In this document: one piece after another, positions 1 through 8,917 of the stretch | Layout: each line of letters opens with the position of its first letter | How positions within the stretch are numbered: position 1 is the stretch's first letter | Notes under the pieces: model-generated | Databases searched by the model: none | Told to the model about the DNA's origin: nothing | The model's input: only the letters and a program-made list of their open reading frames with translations | Program-made: the position numbers and the translations under genes | Assembly: GCA_035944135.1 (NCBI GenBank) | Contig: DASZBM010000010.1 | Location: forward strand, 868,001-932,000 | Source of the DNA: Acidobacteriaceae bacterium | GTDB lineage: Bacteria > Acidobacteriota > Terriglobia > Terriglobales > Acidobacteriaceae | Direction of reading: 5' to 3' | DNA length: 64,000 nt

Positions 1-1
1 C

Positions 2-502
2 AACGACAAGAGCCGCAACTGCATGTGCACGCCGCCCATGATTCAGCGCTACGTCTCCAAGGTCAGCGGCCCTCTGCTCGATCGCATCGACATCCACATC
101 GAGGTCCCCGCCGTCCAGTACAAGGAGCTCCGCGGCGGACAGGCCTCCGAAGGCTCGAGCGAGATCCGCACCCGCGTCATGAAGGCCCGCGAGCGCCAGC
201 ACACCCGCTTCCTCGAATCCGAAGCCCGCACCAGTGGAAGTCCGCGTGCGGCGAGTCGCGCTGTCTATTCCAACGCGCAGATGACCACCAAACAAATTCG
301 CACCCACTGCGAGCTCTCCAGCGACGCCGAAAAGCTGCTCGAGCGCGCCATGCAGCAGCAGGGCCTCAGCGCCCGCGCCCACGACCGAATCCTCAAGGTC
401 GCCCGCACCATCGCCGACCTGGACGACTCGCAGGGAATCGCTGTGAAGCACATTGCCGAAGCGATCCAGTACCGCACGCTCGACCGCAGCTACTGGGCCT
501 AG
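2..502 (+). CDS. comM: YifB/ComM family Mg chelatase-like AAA ATPase, C-terminal fragment
   Basis: Only the C-terminal 166 residues are present; the gene enters from the left edge in the frame starting at base 2. The segment reads NCMCTPPMIQRYVSKVSGP followed by LLDRIDIHIEVP, the arginine-finger/sensor region typical of YifB/ComM proteins. Next comes the C-terminal Mg_chelatase_C helical domain (roughly the last 95 residues), ending in AIQYRTLDRSYWA. In the family, ComM is a hexameric helicase that promotes branch migration during natural transformation. The ATPase core lies outside the window, so its integrity cannot be judged. No clear terminator follows, only a small GCCTG-AAAA-CAGGC hairpin at 573-586. 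Confidence 0.9.
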   Translation, partial: NDKSRNCMCTPPMIQRYVSKVSGPLLDRIDIHIEVPAVQYKELRGGQASEGSSEIRTRVMKARERQHTRFLESEARTSGSPRAASRAVYSNAQMTTKQIRTHCELSSDAEKLLERAMQQQGLSARAHDRILKVARTIADLDDSQGIAVKHIAEAIQYRTLDRSYWA

Positions 503-1060
503 CTCCTTCCCCGTTCCCCGACGAACCCGAGTAGTCACACGTTTGCCTAAATTTCTACCCACCCTGCTATCTGCCTGAAAACAGGCCAACTCCTTGCGAG
601 TAGGTAAATTTCTACCGTTTTTGGGAGGCCAGTCGCATTACTGTTCAAAAAAAAGGATTGACTCGTCCCGCCAGTGACGATAAGGTGCTTTTTGTGAACG
701 CGGCAAACCGGTGAGTTTTACTGGCTGGCGCGCTCATCTTCCCCGCGGAACGGGTGGCCGTTCCGGAATCAGCCAGGCAGTGAATCGGGACTCTCTGATC
801 TTGCGGAGGGTATCTTCTCCGCGGGGCCGGTCGTCTGCTGTGTGTTGGTTTGTAACTTGTTGAAGCGCAGCAACTTAGAAAATTTGATCCGGCATCGGAA
901 ACGGATGCATCCGTTCCCGGCCGACTGCGTCTAACCAGATGAGGACCTGCGCCGGCCTGCGACCGGCGGGACTCAATCCACGACGTAGGCCACGCAGAGT
1001 GGAGCTCAGCAGCTCGAGGGCAGCCACCTAAGACTTTCGCAGAGGAAAGAGAGAAACTTC
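503..1060. other. 558-base intergenic region with several strong inverted repeats
   Basis: No credible ORF lies between comM and rpoZ. The region holds a direct repeat TAAATTTCTACC (548-559 and 605-616) and a promoter-like pair at 658-684. It also holds a nested hairpin (CTGGCT 721-726 with AGCCAG 771-776, enclosing GGAACG 747-752 with CGTTCC 759-764) and a GCGGAG/CTCCGC stem (803-808/817-822). Further on are a 14-base palindrome ACGGATGCATCCGT (901-914) and a GCCGG/CCGGC stem (951-955/963-967). This is more secondary structure than ordinary spacer DNA, so a small RNA or a structured rpoZ leader is possible. No known RNA class was recognised. Confidence 0.5.
658..684 (+). promoter_or_regulatory. 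Candidate sigma70 promoter upstream of structured region
   Basis: TTGACT (658-663) is followed after 15 bases by GATAAG (679-684), a 4/6 match to the -10 consensus preceded by a TG-containing stretch. A transcript from here would start near 691 and carry all the hairpins between 721 and 967 before rpoZ. The spacing is short for sigma70, so this is tentative. Confidence 0.35.
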
Positions 1061-1282
1061 ATGCGCTCAGATCTTATTTTTGGAGCCCTCACTCACGTGA
1101 ACAACCGCTACCAGCTGTGCCAGCTCGCGTCGAAGGCGACTCGCAAGCTCCACAAGCCCAACACCCGCCTCCAGGACACCACCAACGAGGTGCTGGACCG
1201 CTTCAAGGACTCCGTACCCATGGGTGTGGTTAGCTCCGAGGAACCCATCGAGACTGTGGCATCGGTTCGCCGCGCGGCCTAA
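1061..1282 (+). CDS. rpoZ: DNA-directed RNA polymerase subunit omega
   Basis: A 73-residue protein with the omega signature VNNRYQLCQLASKATRKL, followed by a short acidic C-terminal tail. Omega binds the beta' subunit and assists RNA polymerase assembly. The sequence diverges from proteobacterial omega but keeps the N-R-Y/F-x-L-x-x-x-A-x-K-A-R pattern at residues 14-28. A purine-rich AGAGGAAAGAGAG stretch (1041-1053) precedes the ATG. rho follows 230 bases downstream on the same strand. The long structured 5' region is unusual for such a small gene. The omega assignment is by motif; a structural match would settle it. Confidence 0.8.
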   Translation: MRSDLIFGALTHVNNRYQLCQLASKATRKLHKPNTRLQDTTNEVLDRFKDSVPMGVVSSEEPIETVASVRRAA

Positions 1283-1512
1283 GGCCGCCGCGGCGGCCCG
1301 CGCCGTCCCCTGGCCGTGTTTTCCTCCGGTCGAATTTCACATCTGTGATACTGTAATCACGTCCCTCCAGTAATACCCCTGTAACTTCCCCCGCTTACAT
1401 CCCTCCGCGTCACGCTCTTTGCTCTGCCCCCGAGCCTGGAGTCTCTGCACCGCACCAGTATCTCCGCAATACCAAAATCCCTCCTAAAAAGAACGAAAGT
1501 CCACACGACCCC

Positions 1513-2763
<1,251 letters not shown>

Positions 2764-2811
2764 GCAGCCATGAGCTCGGTTTTATAGCTGAGCTCCAGTG
2801 CACGAAGCAGC

Positions 2812-2839
2812 AAAGGCGCGGCGCGGAGGCCGCGCCTTT
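2812..2839 (+). terminator. Rho-independent terminator after rho
   Basis: A perfect 10-bp stem, AAAGGCGCGG (2812-2821) with CCGCGCCTTT (2830-2839), has an 8-base loop and is followed by CTGTTTCTG. It lies 49 bases after the rho stop codon. Confidence 0.85.
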
Positions 2840-3302
2840 CTGTTTCTGCACCGCAGATTGAACGCCGTTCTCGCACCGACGACGGGATCCAATCGGTCGG
2901 TCCAAAGATGGTCGCCGGAAATGTCTAGATTATTCCTCACAGCGGAGCGTCGATATGGTTTACTTGTTACGCTCTCTGGTTAGAGCGGCTTTGCCTCGGA
3001 TCAAGGGCAGAGAAGCAACATCCGCGGGCGAACCTTCCCTGGGTCACCGGCCCTGCTTACGACGGACAATTTTCCGGACTCATCAAATCGATGCTCGCTT
3101 GCCCGAACATCGGGATTTCTATGCCCCTGGTTTCAGTGGTGTGCTGGCGCGTCAGATGGAACAACAGGATTTCATGCAGCGCGTCGGGCTGCGACCCCGC
3201 TTCCACACACGTTTCCTCGTTCCATGCGAAACCCCAAAGCGAGCCTTAGCGAACTCAACTGAACTTGACTTCATTCGAAGTCAACGTAAGGAGATCGACA
3301 CC
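2840..3302. other. Intergenic region, no gene seen
   Basis: A frame is open through this region and into the next gene, but the translated 116-residue prefix is arginine-rich, has no domain character and precedes a good signal peptide. I treat it as non-coding. The only feature recognised is the palindrome at 3265-3284 just before the ribosome binding site of the next gene. Confidence 0.5.
3265..3284 (+). promoter_or_regulatory. Perfect 8-bp inverted repeat in the 5' UTR, next to the RBS
   Basis: TTGACTTC (3265-3272), loop ATTC, GAAGTCAA (3277-3284). It ends three bases before the Shine-Dalgarno AAGGAG (3288-3293). It could be an operator or an RNA hairpin affecting translation of the following secreted-protein gene. 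Confidence 0.4.
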
Positions 3303-3833
3303 ATGATCAGCAGATGGAAGTGGATCAACGCTGTTGCCATCATCTTTGTTTCGTTTTTCACAACCGTTTCCGTCCGCGCCCAGGACGCACAGCCCTGTTT
3401 TGACCTTGCCAGTCTGCAAGGGAACTACACAATCATCGGTACGTACGGCGCAAACGTCGCCATCGCACTTGCCAAGCGCAACATAGACGGAAAAGGCAAC
3501 CTTACCGGGACATTCATCGTGAATGAACCCCTTGCCGGATCCACGACTGGGCAACGAAACATCGTCTCTGGAACGCAGGTCGGGACGCTCACCGTAAACT
3601 GCGACGGCACCGGAGTGGTGACCCGCGTTCTCACCGTTGGCACAACCCAGACAGAGCAATTCGATGATTTCGTGATCACGCACGCGATCATGGAAAACGG
3701 ACATCTGATCGCCACATCTGTCACCGATGCACAACGAACTCCATCCACCATCGTGGCGGGCGGGATCTTTCTGACCAGGGTCTGGACTCGGATACCGTCG
3801 CATGGAGGTCAACCTTGGGGTGGACAGCGATAG
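3303..3833 (+). CDS. Small secreted protein of unknown function
   Basis: A predicted 176-residue exported protein. The ATG at 3303 is chosen because AAGGAG (3288-3293) sits 9 bases upstream. It also begins a classical signal peptide: a basic start MISRWKW, a hydrophobic core AVAIIFVSFF and cleavage near VRAQDA. The mature part is rich in Thr, Val and Gly with alternating beta-strand patterns (GTLTVNCDGTGVVTR) and two cysteines. It resembles the many short acidobacterial secreted proteins of beta-sandwich type. No enzymatic motif was recognised. Confidence 0.75.
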   Translation: MISRWKWINAVAIIFVSFFTTVSVRAQDAQPCFDLASLQGNYTIIGTYGANVAIALAKRNIDGKGNLTGTFIVNEPLAGSTTGQRNIVSGTQVGTLTVNCDGTGVVTRVLTVGTTQTEQFDDFVITHAIMENGHLIATSVTDAQRTPSTIVAGGIFLTRVWTRIPSHGGQPWGGQR

Positions 3834-4008
3834 CCGGTGGCGCGCAGGTACTCCGCTCCGAAGATCTGCAGCACGGTATAAATTTTGGGCCGTTGCGCGT
3901 CTTGAATCCATTTCTGCAGAACTGAGCCACCGAGCCACGCAACGAGCCTTTCTCTTTCCTAATGCAGAACTTGCCCGCTCGCGCTATGCTGTTGCGCGAG
4001 GTGAACGG

Positions 4009-4779
4009 ATGCGGTTGGCTCACGTTGAAGTCCTGTTCGCACTTTCCCTGGCTCTGCCGGCGCTCACGGCCGCGCAGACGGCGAACCAGATCATGCCGCC
4101 CAATTACCCGGGCGTGCAGACGCGCATAGCTGGCATCTACGTAACGCCGATTCCCAACTTCCCATTTTCTGCCGAGGTCGAGATCGTCTCGCACCTTCAG
4201 ATGCCCGACGGCAGCGACCATGTGGTCATGACGACCAACCACATCGCGCGCGCATCTTCAGGCCGCATCTACAACGAGCGTCGCCGCCTCGTTCCTGCAG
4301 GGTTCAAGGGCACACCCCCGCTGATCGAATCCCACATCTACGATCCATCCACCCGGCAAAACATCTTCATCAACCCGTACCTGCACCTCGCGCGTGAGAT
4401 GACGCTGCGCGCTCCTCTGCCGACTCCGGCAGGCTTGCTTCCGCCGCAGCAACAGCGCAAACTGCCTGGCGTGACCGAGACCGACCTCGGAACCCAAATG
4501 CTCGACGGCGTCGAACTCCACGGCACGCGCAAGCAGCGAACCATTCCTGCGGACTTCAGCGGCACCGGCAAACCGGTCGTGATCACCGATGACTACTGGT
4601 ACTCACCGGACCTGGCTATCTACATGACCATCCGCCACGACGACCCGCGCACCGGAGAGCAACTCGTCGCCGTCACGCACATCGACCGCACCGAGCCGGC
4701 GGCAGAGACCTTCGTCGTTCCGCCGGAAGACAAGCTCGTCGACGAGACCACTGACAACTCGCCAAGAGCGCGACAATAA
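4009..4779 (+). CDS. Exported protein of unknown function
   Basis: The frame is open from 3802, but the ATG at 4009 begins a signal peptide (VLFALSLALPALTAAQ) and gives a 256-residue product; the upstream extension overlaps the end of the previous gene and looks non-coding. The mature protein contains evenly spaced beta-strand-like stretches (FSAEVEIVSHLQMPDGSDHV, MLDGVELHGTRKQRTIPADF, YYSPDL-like YWYSPDLAIYMTIRHDDPRT). This recalls periplasmic proteins tested for outer-membrane or lipoprotein-carrier folds. No catalytic residues are evident. The function is unknown. Confidence 0.75.
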   Translation: MRLAHVEVLFALSLALPALTAAQTANQIMPPNYPGVQTRIAGIYVTPIPNFPFSAEVEIVSHLQMPDGSDHVVMTTNHIARASSGRIYNERRRLVPAGFKGTPPLIESHIYDPSTRQNIFINPYLHLAREMTLRAPLPTPAGLLPPQQQRKLPGVTETDLGTQMLDGVELHGTRKQRTIPADFSGTGKPVVITDDYWYSPDLAIYMTIRHDDPRTGEQLVAVTHIDRTEPAAETFVVPPEDKLVDETTDNSPRARQ

Positions 4780-4785
4780 CGTCGG

Positions 4786-5526
4786 CTAATACCCGTTCTC
4801 GAGCAGATACTCCGTCGTCAGCCAATTCGTTACGGGCTTCGGAGCGTCCGCAACTTCAACCGGCGCATCGACCGTTTGGGTCAGATCTTGTGCCGCCAAC
4901 TGCTGCGCGGCATACTTCGACAGCACATCGGTCTCGATATTCACCGTCTCGCCGGCCATCTTCGCGTGCAGGTTTGTGCTCTTGTACGTGTGCGGGATGA
5001 CCGCAATTTCGATGCGCACCGTGCCGTCCGGCTCCGGCTCATGAATCTTCGCCACCGTGAGGCTGATGCCGTCGATGGTGATCGATCCCTGCGGAATCAC
5101 CTGCGCGGCCAGTTTCGCCGGCAGCTCGATCGTCATCCGCCAGTCCGCCGTCGCCGCATCGGGACGCAGCGGGGCCAGCGAGATCAGTTTTCCGGTGCCA
5201 TCCACATGCCCCTGTACCACGTGGCCACCCAGCGGCGCGCCGGCGGGGGTGGGTAGCTCCAGGTTCAGCAGGGCGCCGGGCTGCAACTGTGCCAGGCTCG
5301 TGCGCTCTATCGTCTCCTGTGCGAGGTCTGCGGCAAAGCGGCCCGGGTGGGGCTCGTTCGCGTCCTCGATGTCCAGCGCCGTGAGGCAGACGCCGTTCAC
5401 GGCGATGCTGTCGCCAATCTTCCACCGCCCTGCGAGCTGCGGCGCCGCGACCACCAGCCGCATTGCGCCGCCGGTGGGCTTTACGGCCAGCAGCGTTCCC
5501 GTTGTTTCGATCAGTCCGGTGAACAT
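4786..5526 (-). CDS. ribE: Riboflavin synthase, alpha chain
   Basis: A 246-residue enzyme that dismutates two 6,7-dimethyl-8-ribityllumazine molecules to riboflavin. It starts with the invariant MFTGLIETTG and contains two lumazine-binding repeats. The first (residues 1-105) has SIAVNGVCLTA and FAADLAQETIERTSL; the second (about 106-215) opens with GGHVVQGHVDGTG and has GSITIDGISLTV. The C-terminal 30 residues are a lineage-specific extension. It converges on the preceding secreted-protein gene, six bases apart. ribD lies 3.3 kb away, so the riboflavin genes are dispersed. No FMN riboswitch was seen upstream. Confidence 0.96.
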   Translation of the reverse strand: MFTGLIETTGTLLAVKPTGGAMRLVVAAPQLAGRWKIGDSIAVNGVCLTALDIEDANEPHPGRFAADLAQETIERTSLAQLQPGALLNLELPTPAGAPLGGHVVQGHVDGTGKLISLAPLRPDAATADWRMTIELPAKLAAQVIPQGSITIDGISLTVAKIHEPEPDGTVRIEIAVIPHTYKSTNLHAKMAGETVNIETDVLSKYAAQQLAAQDLTQTVDAPVEVADAPKPVTNWLTTEYLLENGY

Positions 5527-5561
5527 GCGTCTAGGGTAACGCGGCGGTATTGGCGGTCGAG

Positions 5562-5756
5562 CCCCCTCCCCTGTCCTATTTGTGCAAAATCTTCATTCAA
5601 TTGGACTTAGGCTTGGACTTTTTGGGCAAAGTCTTGATTCCAGATACTTTACTTGTAAAGTATCTGGAATCACCAGGTTGAGCCGGGAGAGACGAGGCAG
5701 CTGGCAGATGGCCTTACGTTACCCCCCCTTGCGCGGAAGCGGGTTTTGTCAAGTCT
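5562..5756. repeat. Dispersed intergenic repeat, copy A
   Basis: It begins CCCCCTCCCCTGT and contains GCAAAATCTTCA and GACTTAGG. It ends GAAGCGGGTTTTGTCAAG, all in the same order and orientation as at 31376-31510. Copy A is about 60 bases longer. It contains an internal near-duplicate (GCAAAATCTTCATTC 5584-5598 and GCAAAGTCTTGATTC 5626-5640, 13 of 15 identical) and a 17-bp perfect hairpin. It has no coding capacity. Confidence 0.7.
5636..5671. repeat. 17-bp perfect inverted repeat with 2-base centre
   Basis: GATTCCAGATACTTTAC (5636-5652), TT, GTAAAGTATCTGGAATC (5655-5671). It is AT-rich compared with its surroundings and lies inside repeat copy A, between ribE and the VWFA-related gene. No T-tract follows on either strand, so it does not look like a standard terminator. 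Confidence 0.85.
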
Positions 5757-5761
5757 GGGCC

Positions 5762-7366
5762 TTACGGGTTCGCGTTCGCAGCCCCGATTACTCCGGTGGC
5801 GGCATCGCGGACAACAAATCGGACCCGATCGGTGAATGGCGGAACTGTCATCGGAAACGCGAAGCTCACCCGCGAGTCGGGCTTGATCACGTCGCTGGCC
5901 GCCAGTTCCTCCTTCATCTCCGCCGCGTGCTGGGCCGTCTCCTTGCCTTTGGCGTTGTAGCAGACCGCCAGGATGGTCACCTCGGCCAGCCGCGAGCCGC
6001 CCGGCTGCTCTGTGAACTTCAGATCGTTCGCATTCACCATCACCGTGTAGCCTTTCTTCGAGCGCTTCGCATCGGTGTGCAGTCCGGTGTAGGGCATTGT
6101 CGTGCGCGCCGCGCTCATCAGGTCATATTTCACATCGTTGGCCTGCTTTGCCTTCGGAGCCAGCGCCACTTGAGCAACCGGCGCCTGCGGCGTGGCGAAG
6201 TACCCTTCGCGCGTAATCACACGCAGCCCTGGCACATTCACCGTCACATGGATTTTCCGGAACGGCTGCGCAGCGTCGCTGTCGCCGCTCGGCGCATAGG
6301 AGAGTGTGTAGTACTCCGTTCCTTCCGTCGACACCTCGGCCACCTGAGCGTCGAGGTCATTCCGTCCGCCAATTACGCGGCCTCCGGTGTTATCTGCAAA
6401 GGTATCCATGCCCATGTTGTCGCCGAAGTCGCCGATGGCGCTGCCCGACGAGCTTACGTTCGACGGATCAATCGTGTCGTCGGTCGGATCGTCGGCCTTG
6501 AGCGGACCGCCCGGATCGATGATGTAGAGCGTGACTCTCTCTTGCAGCATCCTGTCGGTAACCTGCTTGATCGCTGCGACCACCTTGTCGTGGTCCTTCT
6601 CGCTCATATTGTTGAGGTCGTAGGCCTTGTTGTAGCCAGTTCCGACCCAGATCACGTTCTTGCGGCCGGGAATTCCGGCGACACTCTGCGCGATCTGCAG
6701 CATCGCACCGAGCGTCTTGACCAGCCCGTTTTCTGATCCGCCTGCGCCGCCATTCAGAGTGTTTACGATCTGCGTGAAGTCGAGGTCTGCGGTGTGTTTC
6801 TCGACGCTCTCGAGCAGATCTGCGCGGCTCTGCGTGTAGTCGTGCAGGACGACCACCCTCGAGTAGCCGGCTGCGATGAACAACGTGGGCACAGGAAGCA
6901 CGGGAGGCTGCGCTTTGAGGTACTTCTCCATCATCTGGCGCGCGTAGGCAAGCTGATGGAACGGTGTGTCCACCTCGTCAAAGACCAGCACATTCACCGG
7001 AGCCTGCCCGATCTTCGGCAGGTCGGCGACGCTGTGCACCAGGTCGGCTGTGCCGCCGGACGGCATCGCATGGGCCGATGGCGGATCGAAGTTGCGGATG
7101 GTTTGGGGAGCTTTGTCTTCGGTGATGGTGAACTGGGATCGGTCGAGGTTGGTGACCGGCTTGCCGTTGTGGTCCAGCACGACAACGTCGAGAACGACGA
7201 GCCGCGAGGTGACGGAGATCGTGCCGGCGGGGTTCGCCTGATCGCTCTGGGGAGCTTGAGCCGGTGCGGAGACGGCGGCGATCCCGAGGCATGTGACGCA
7301 CAGGATTGCCAGTCGTGACCTACGCTGCAACCCAAACCTTTTCATGAGCATGGTGAATGTACGCAT
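5762..7366 (-). CDS. Secreted VWFA-related domain protein (acidobacterial type)
   Basis: The 534-residue product has a signal peptide (MKRFGLQRRSRLAILCVTCL ending near APAQA). A beta-rich domain follows (TSRLVVLDVVVLDHNGKPVT, NLDRSQFTITEDK), the hallmark opening of the acidobacterial VWFA-related family. A von Willebrand A-like fold follows (VLVFDEVDTPFHQLAYARQM; NVIWVGTGYNK), then a C-terminal domain with YYTLSYAPSGDSD. The frame opens at 7483, but the signal peptide fits ATG codons at 7366, 7351 or 7345; I give 7366. The divergent ftsY starts 82 bases away. Role unknown, presumably extracytoplasmic adhesion or protein interaction. Confidence 0.85.
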   Translation of the reverse strand: MRTFTMLMKRFGLQRRSRLAILCVTCLGIAAVSAPAQAPQSDQANPAGTISVTSRLVVLDVVVLDHNGKPVTNLDRSQFTITEDKAPQTIRNFDPPSAHAMPSGGTADLVHSVADLPKIGQAPVNVLVFDEVDTPFHQLAYARQMMEKYLKAQPPVLPVPTLFIAAGYSRVVVLHDYTQSRADLLESVEKHTADLDFTQIVNTLNGGAGGSENGLVKTLGAMLQIAQSVAGIPGRKNVIWVGTGYNKAYDLNNMSEKDHDKVVAAIKQVTDRMLQERVTLYIIDPGGPLKADDPTDDTIDPSNVSSSGSAIGDFGDNMGMDTFADNTGGRVIGGRNDLDAQVAEVSTEGTEYYTLSYAPSGDSDAAQPFRKIHVTVNVPGLRVITREGYFATPQAPVAQVALAPKAKQANDVKYDLMSAARTTMPYTGLHTDAKRSKKGYTVMVNANDLKFTEQPGGSRLAEVTILAVCYNAKGKETAQHAAEMKEELAASDVIKPDSRVSFAFPMTVPPFTDRVRFVVRDAATGVIGAANANP

Positions 7367-7448
7367 GGAGACATTTCGAGGACGCCACCAAGTGTCTAAT
7401 CCAGCAAGCTTTCTCGCAATACCACGTTCCCGATAGACTTGGAGGTGA

Positions 7449-8480
7449 ATGTTTACCTCACTGTTCGGCAAACGCGAACGCAAACCGGAAGAAGAAGCGC
7501 GCGAGCCGGAATCTCAGGAAGCCGAACAACAGAAGCCGCAGGAGCAAGCGCCCGAAGAGGCGAAGCCGCGCAGCTTCTTCAACCGCATGCGCGAGGCGGT
7601 TACACGCACGCGGCAGTCGCTCTCTGACTCGATCTCCGGCGTCATCGCGCTCACGAGGGAGATCGACGAGACCTCGCTTGACGAGCTGGAATTTGCGCTG
7701 CTTGCTTCCGATATCGGCGCGCCGACGGCTGATGAGATCATCACGCGGCTGCGTGACCGCGCGTTGCGACATGGGCTGGCGAACGGCGCGGAGCTGAAGG
7801 CCGCGCTGAAGGACGAGATCCGCCGGATCCTGGACTCAGTGAACACGCCGGTGCGGCACGCGGCGACTCCGCCGGAGGTGATTCTTCTGGTGGGCGTGAA
7901 CGGCACCGGGAAGACCACTACAAGCGGGAAGCTGGCGGCGTTGTACAGGCGCGAGGGCAGGTCGGTCCTGCTCTGCGCGGCGGATACGTTCCGGGCGGCG
8001 GCGATCGAGCAGCTCGAAGTGTGGGCGGAGCGTTCCGGCGTCGCGATGATCAAGACGAAGCAGGGAGGCGATCCTTCGGCGGCGCTCTTTGACGCAGCAA
8101 CGGCGGCGAAGGCGCGGTCGACGGACGTGCTGCTGGTGGATACGGCGGGCCGGTTGCACACGAAGTCCGACCTGATGAAGGAGCTGGACAAGATGCGGCG
8201 GACGGCGGAGCGGCAGGTCCCGGGCTCGCCGCACCAGACGCTGCTGGTGATCGACGCGACGACGGGGCAGAACGGGCTGCAGCAGGCGCGGCTGTTCACC
8301 GAGGCGGCTCAGGTTACCGGGATTGTTCTGACCAAGCTGGATGGGACGGCCAAGGGCGGGATTGTGGTGGCGATTGCCCGGGAGCTGGGGCTTCCCGTTC
8401 GTTTTGTTGGAGTTGGCGAAAAGCTCGAGGACATTCTGCCGTTCGATGCAGGTAGTTTTGTGGACTCGCTGCTGGATTAA
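7449..8480 (+). CDS. ftsY: Signal recognition particle receptor FtsY
   Basis: A 343-residue SRP GTPase receptor that docks the ribosome-SRP complex at the membrane. The first 45 residues are a charged, acidic linker ([20 protein letters not shown]), shorter than the long A domain of E. coli FtsY. The N domain helices follow. The G domain has GVNGTGKTT near residue 149, the [11 protein letters not shown] insertion motif and DTAGRLHTK near 231. It also has [10 protein letters not shown] and the terminal amphipathic helix. GGAGG lies just before the ATG (7441-7445), an unusually short spacing. Confidence 0.96.
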   Translation: MFTSLFGKRERKPEEEAREPESQEAEQQKPQEQAPEEAKPRSFFNRMREAVTRTRQSLSDSISGVIALTREIDETSLDELEFALLASDIGAPTADEIITRLRDRALRHGLANGAELKAALKDEIRRILDSVNTPVRHAATPPEVILLVGVNGTGKTTTSGKLAALYRREGRSVLLCAADTFRAAAIEQLEVWAERSGVAMIKTKQGGDPSAALFDAATAAKARSTDVLLVDTAGRLHTKSDLMKELDKMRRTAERQVPGSPHQTLLVIDATTGQNGLQQARLFTEAAQVTGIVLTKLDGTAKGGIVVAIARELGLPVRFVGVGEKLEDILPFDAGSFVDSLLD

Positions 8481-8689
8481 TTGAATCCAGGCGCGAGATC
8501 AGCGCATCGCCAAGCTACCCTTTTGGCCTCTCGACCTTCTAAATAGAAGCGGCCATTGAGATTGTTTGCCCGACATTACCTAAATAATGCCTCCTTCGTC
8601 CGGCCCCCCACCCCGAAGAGTCATCTTGATTCTGGGAGTGTCCGGGAGATACTCAGTGGCGTACCCGCTATTGACTAAGGAGGTTCTCC

Positions 8690-8917
8690 ATGCACTCGCT
8701 CTTTGCAGCCTTCTTTGCCATGCTTTTTTCCTTTGGCCATGCGCAGACTGTGCGTCACAGTGAGCTCGCGCTCGCGAGTGACAACCACCCATACGTTCAA
8801 GCTCCGGCGCCTACTCGCGAAGAGCTCAATTACCAGCAGTTCCAGACCGTGACCCGCTATGCTGAGGATTCATGCGTCTCCTGCCGGCAGATGAACGTGG
8901 ACTACGACGCGCACTAG
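8690..8917 (+). CDS. Small putative exported protein overlapping ribD start
   Basis: A 75-codon ORF with the best Shine-Dalgarno of the neighbourhood, TAAGGAGGT ending 6 bases before the ATG. It begins with a hydrophobic signal-like segment (LFAAFFAMLFSFGHAQ). It ends with CVSCRQMNVDYDAH, a CxxC motif, and its last 46 bases overlap the ribD reading frame in a different frame. The strong RBS and the leader suggest it is translated, either as a small secreted protein or as a leader that couples translation to ribD. No homologue is recognised. Confidence 0.55.
   Translation: MHSLFAAFFAMLFSFGHAQTVRHSELALASDNHPYVQAPAPTREELNYQQFQTVTRYAEDSCVSCRQMNVDYDAH

Noticed and set aside
8481-8689. Possible FMN riboswitch upstream of ribD
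   Set aside because: The conserved RFN blocks (AGGGGCAGGG, CCGACRGT-like parts) are not present; the region also precedes a small ORF rather than ribD directly.
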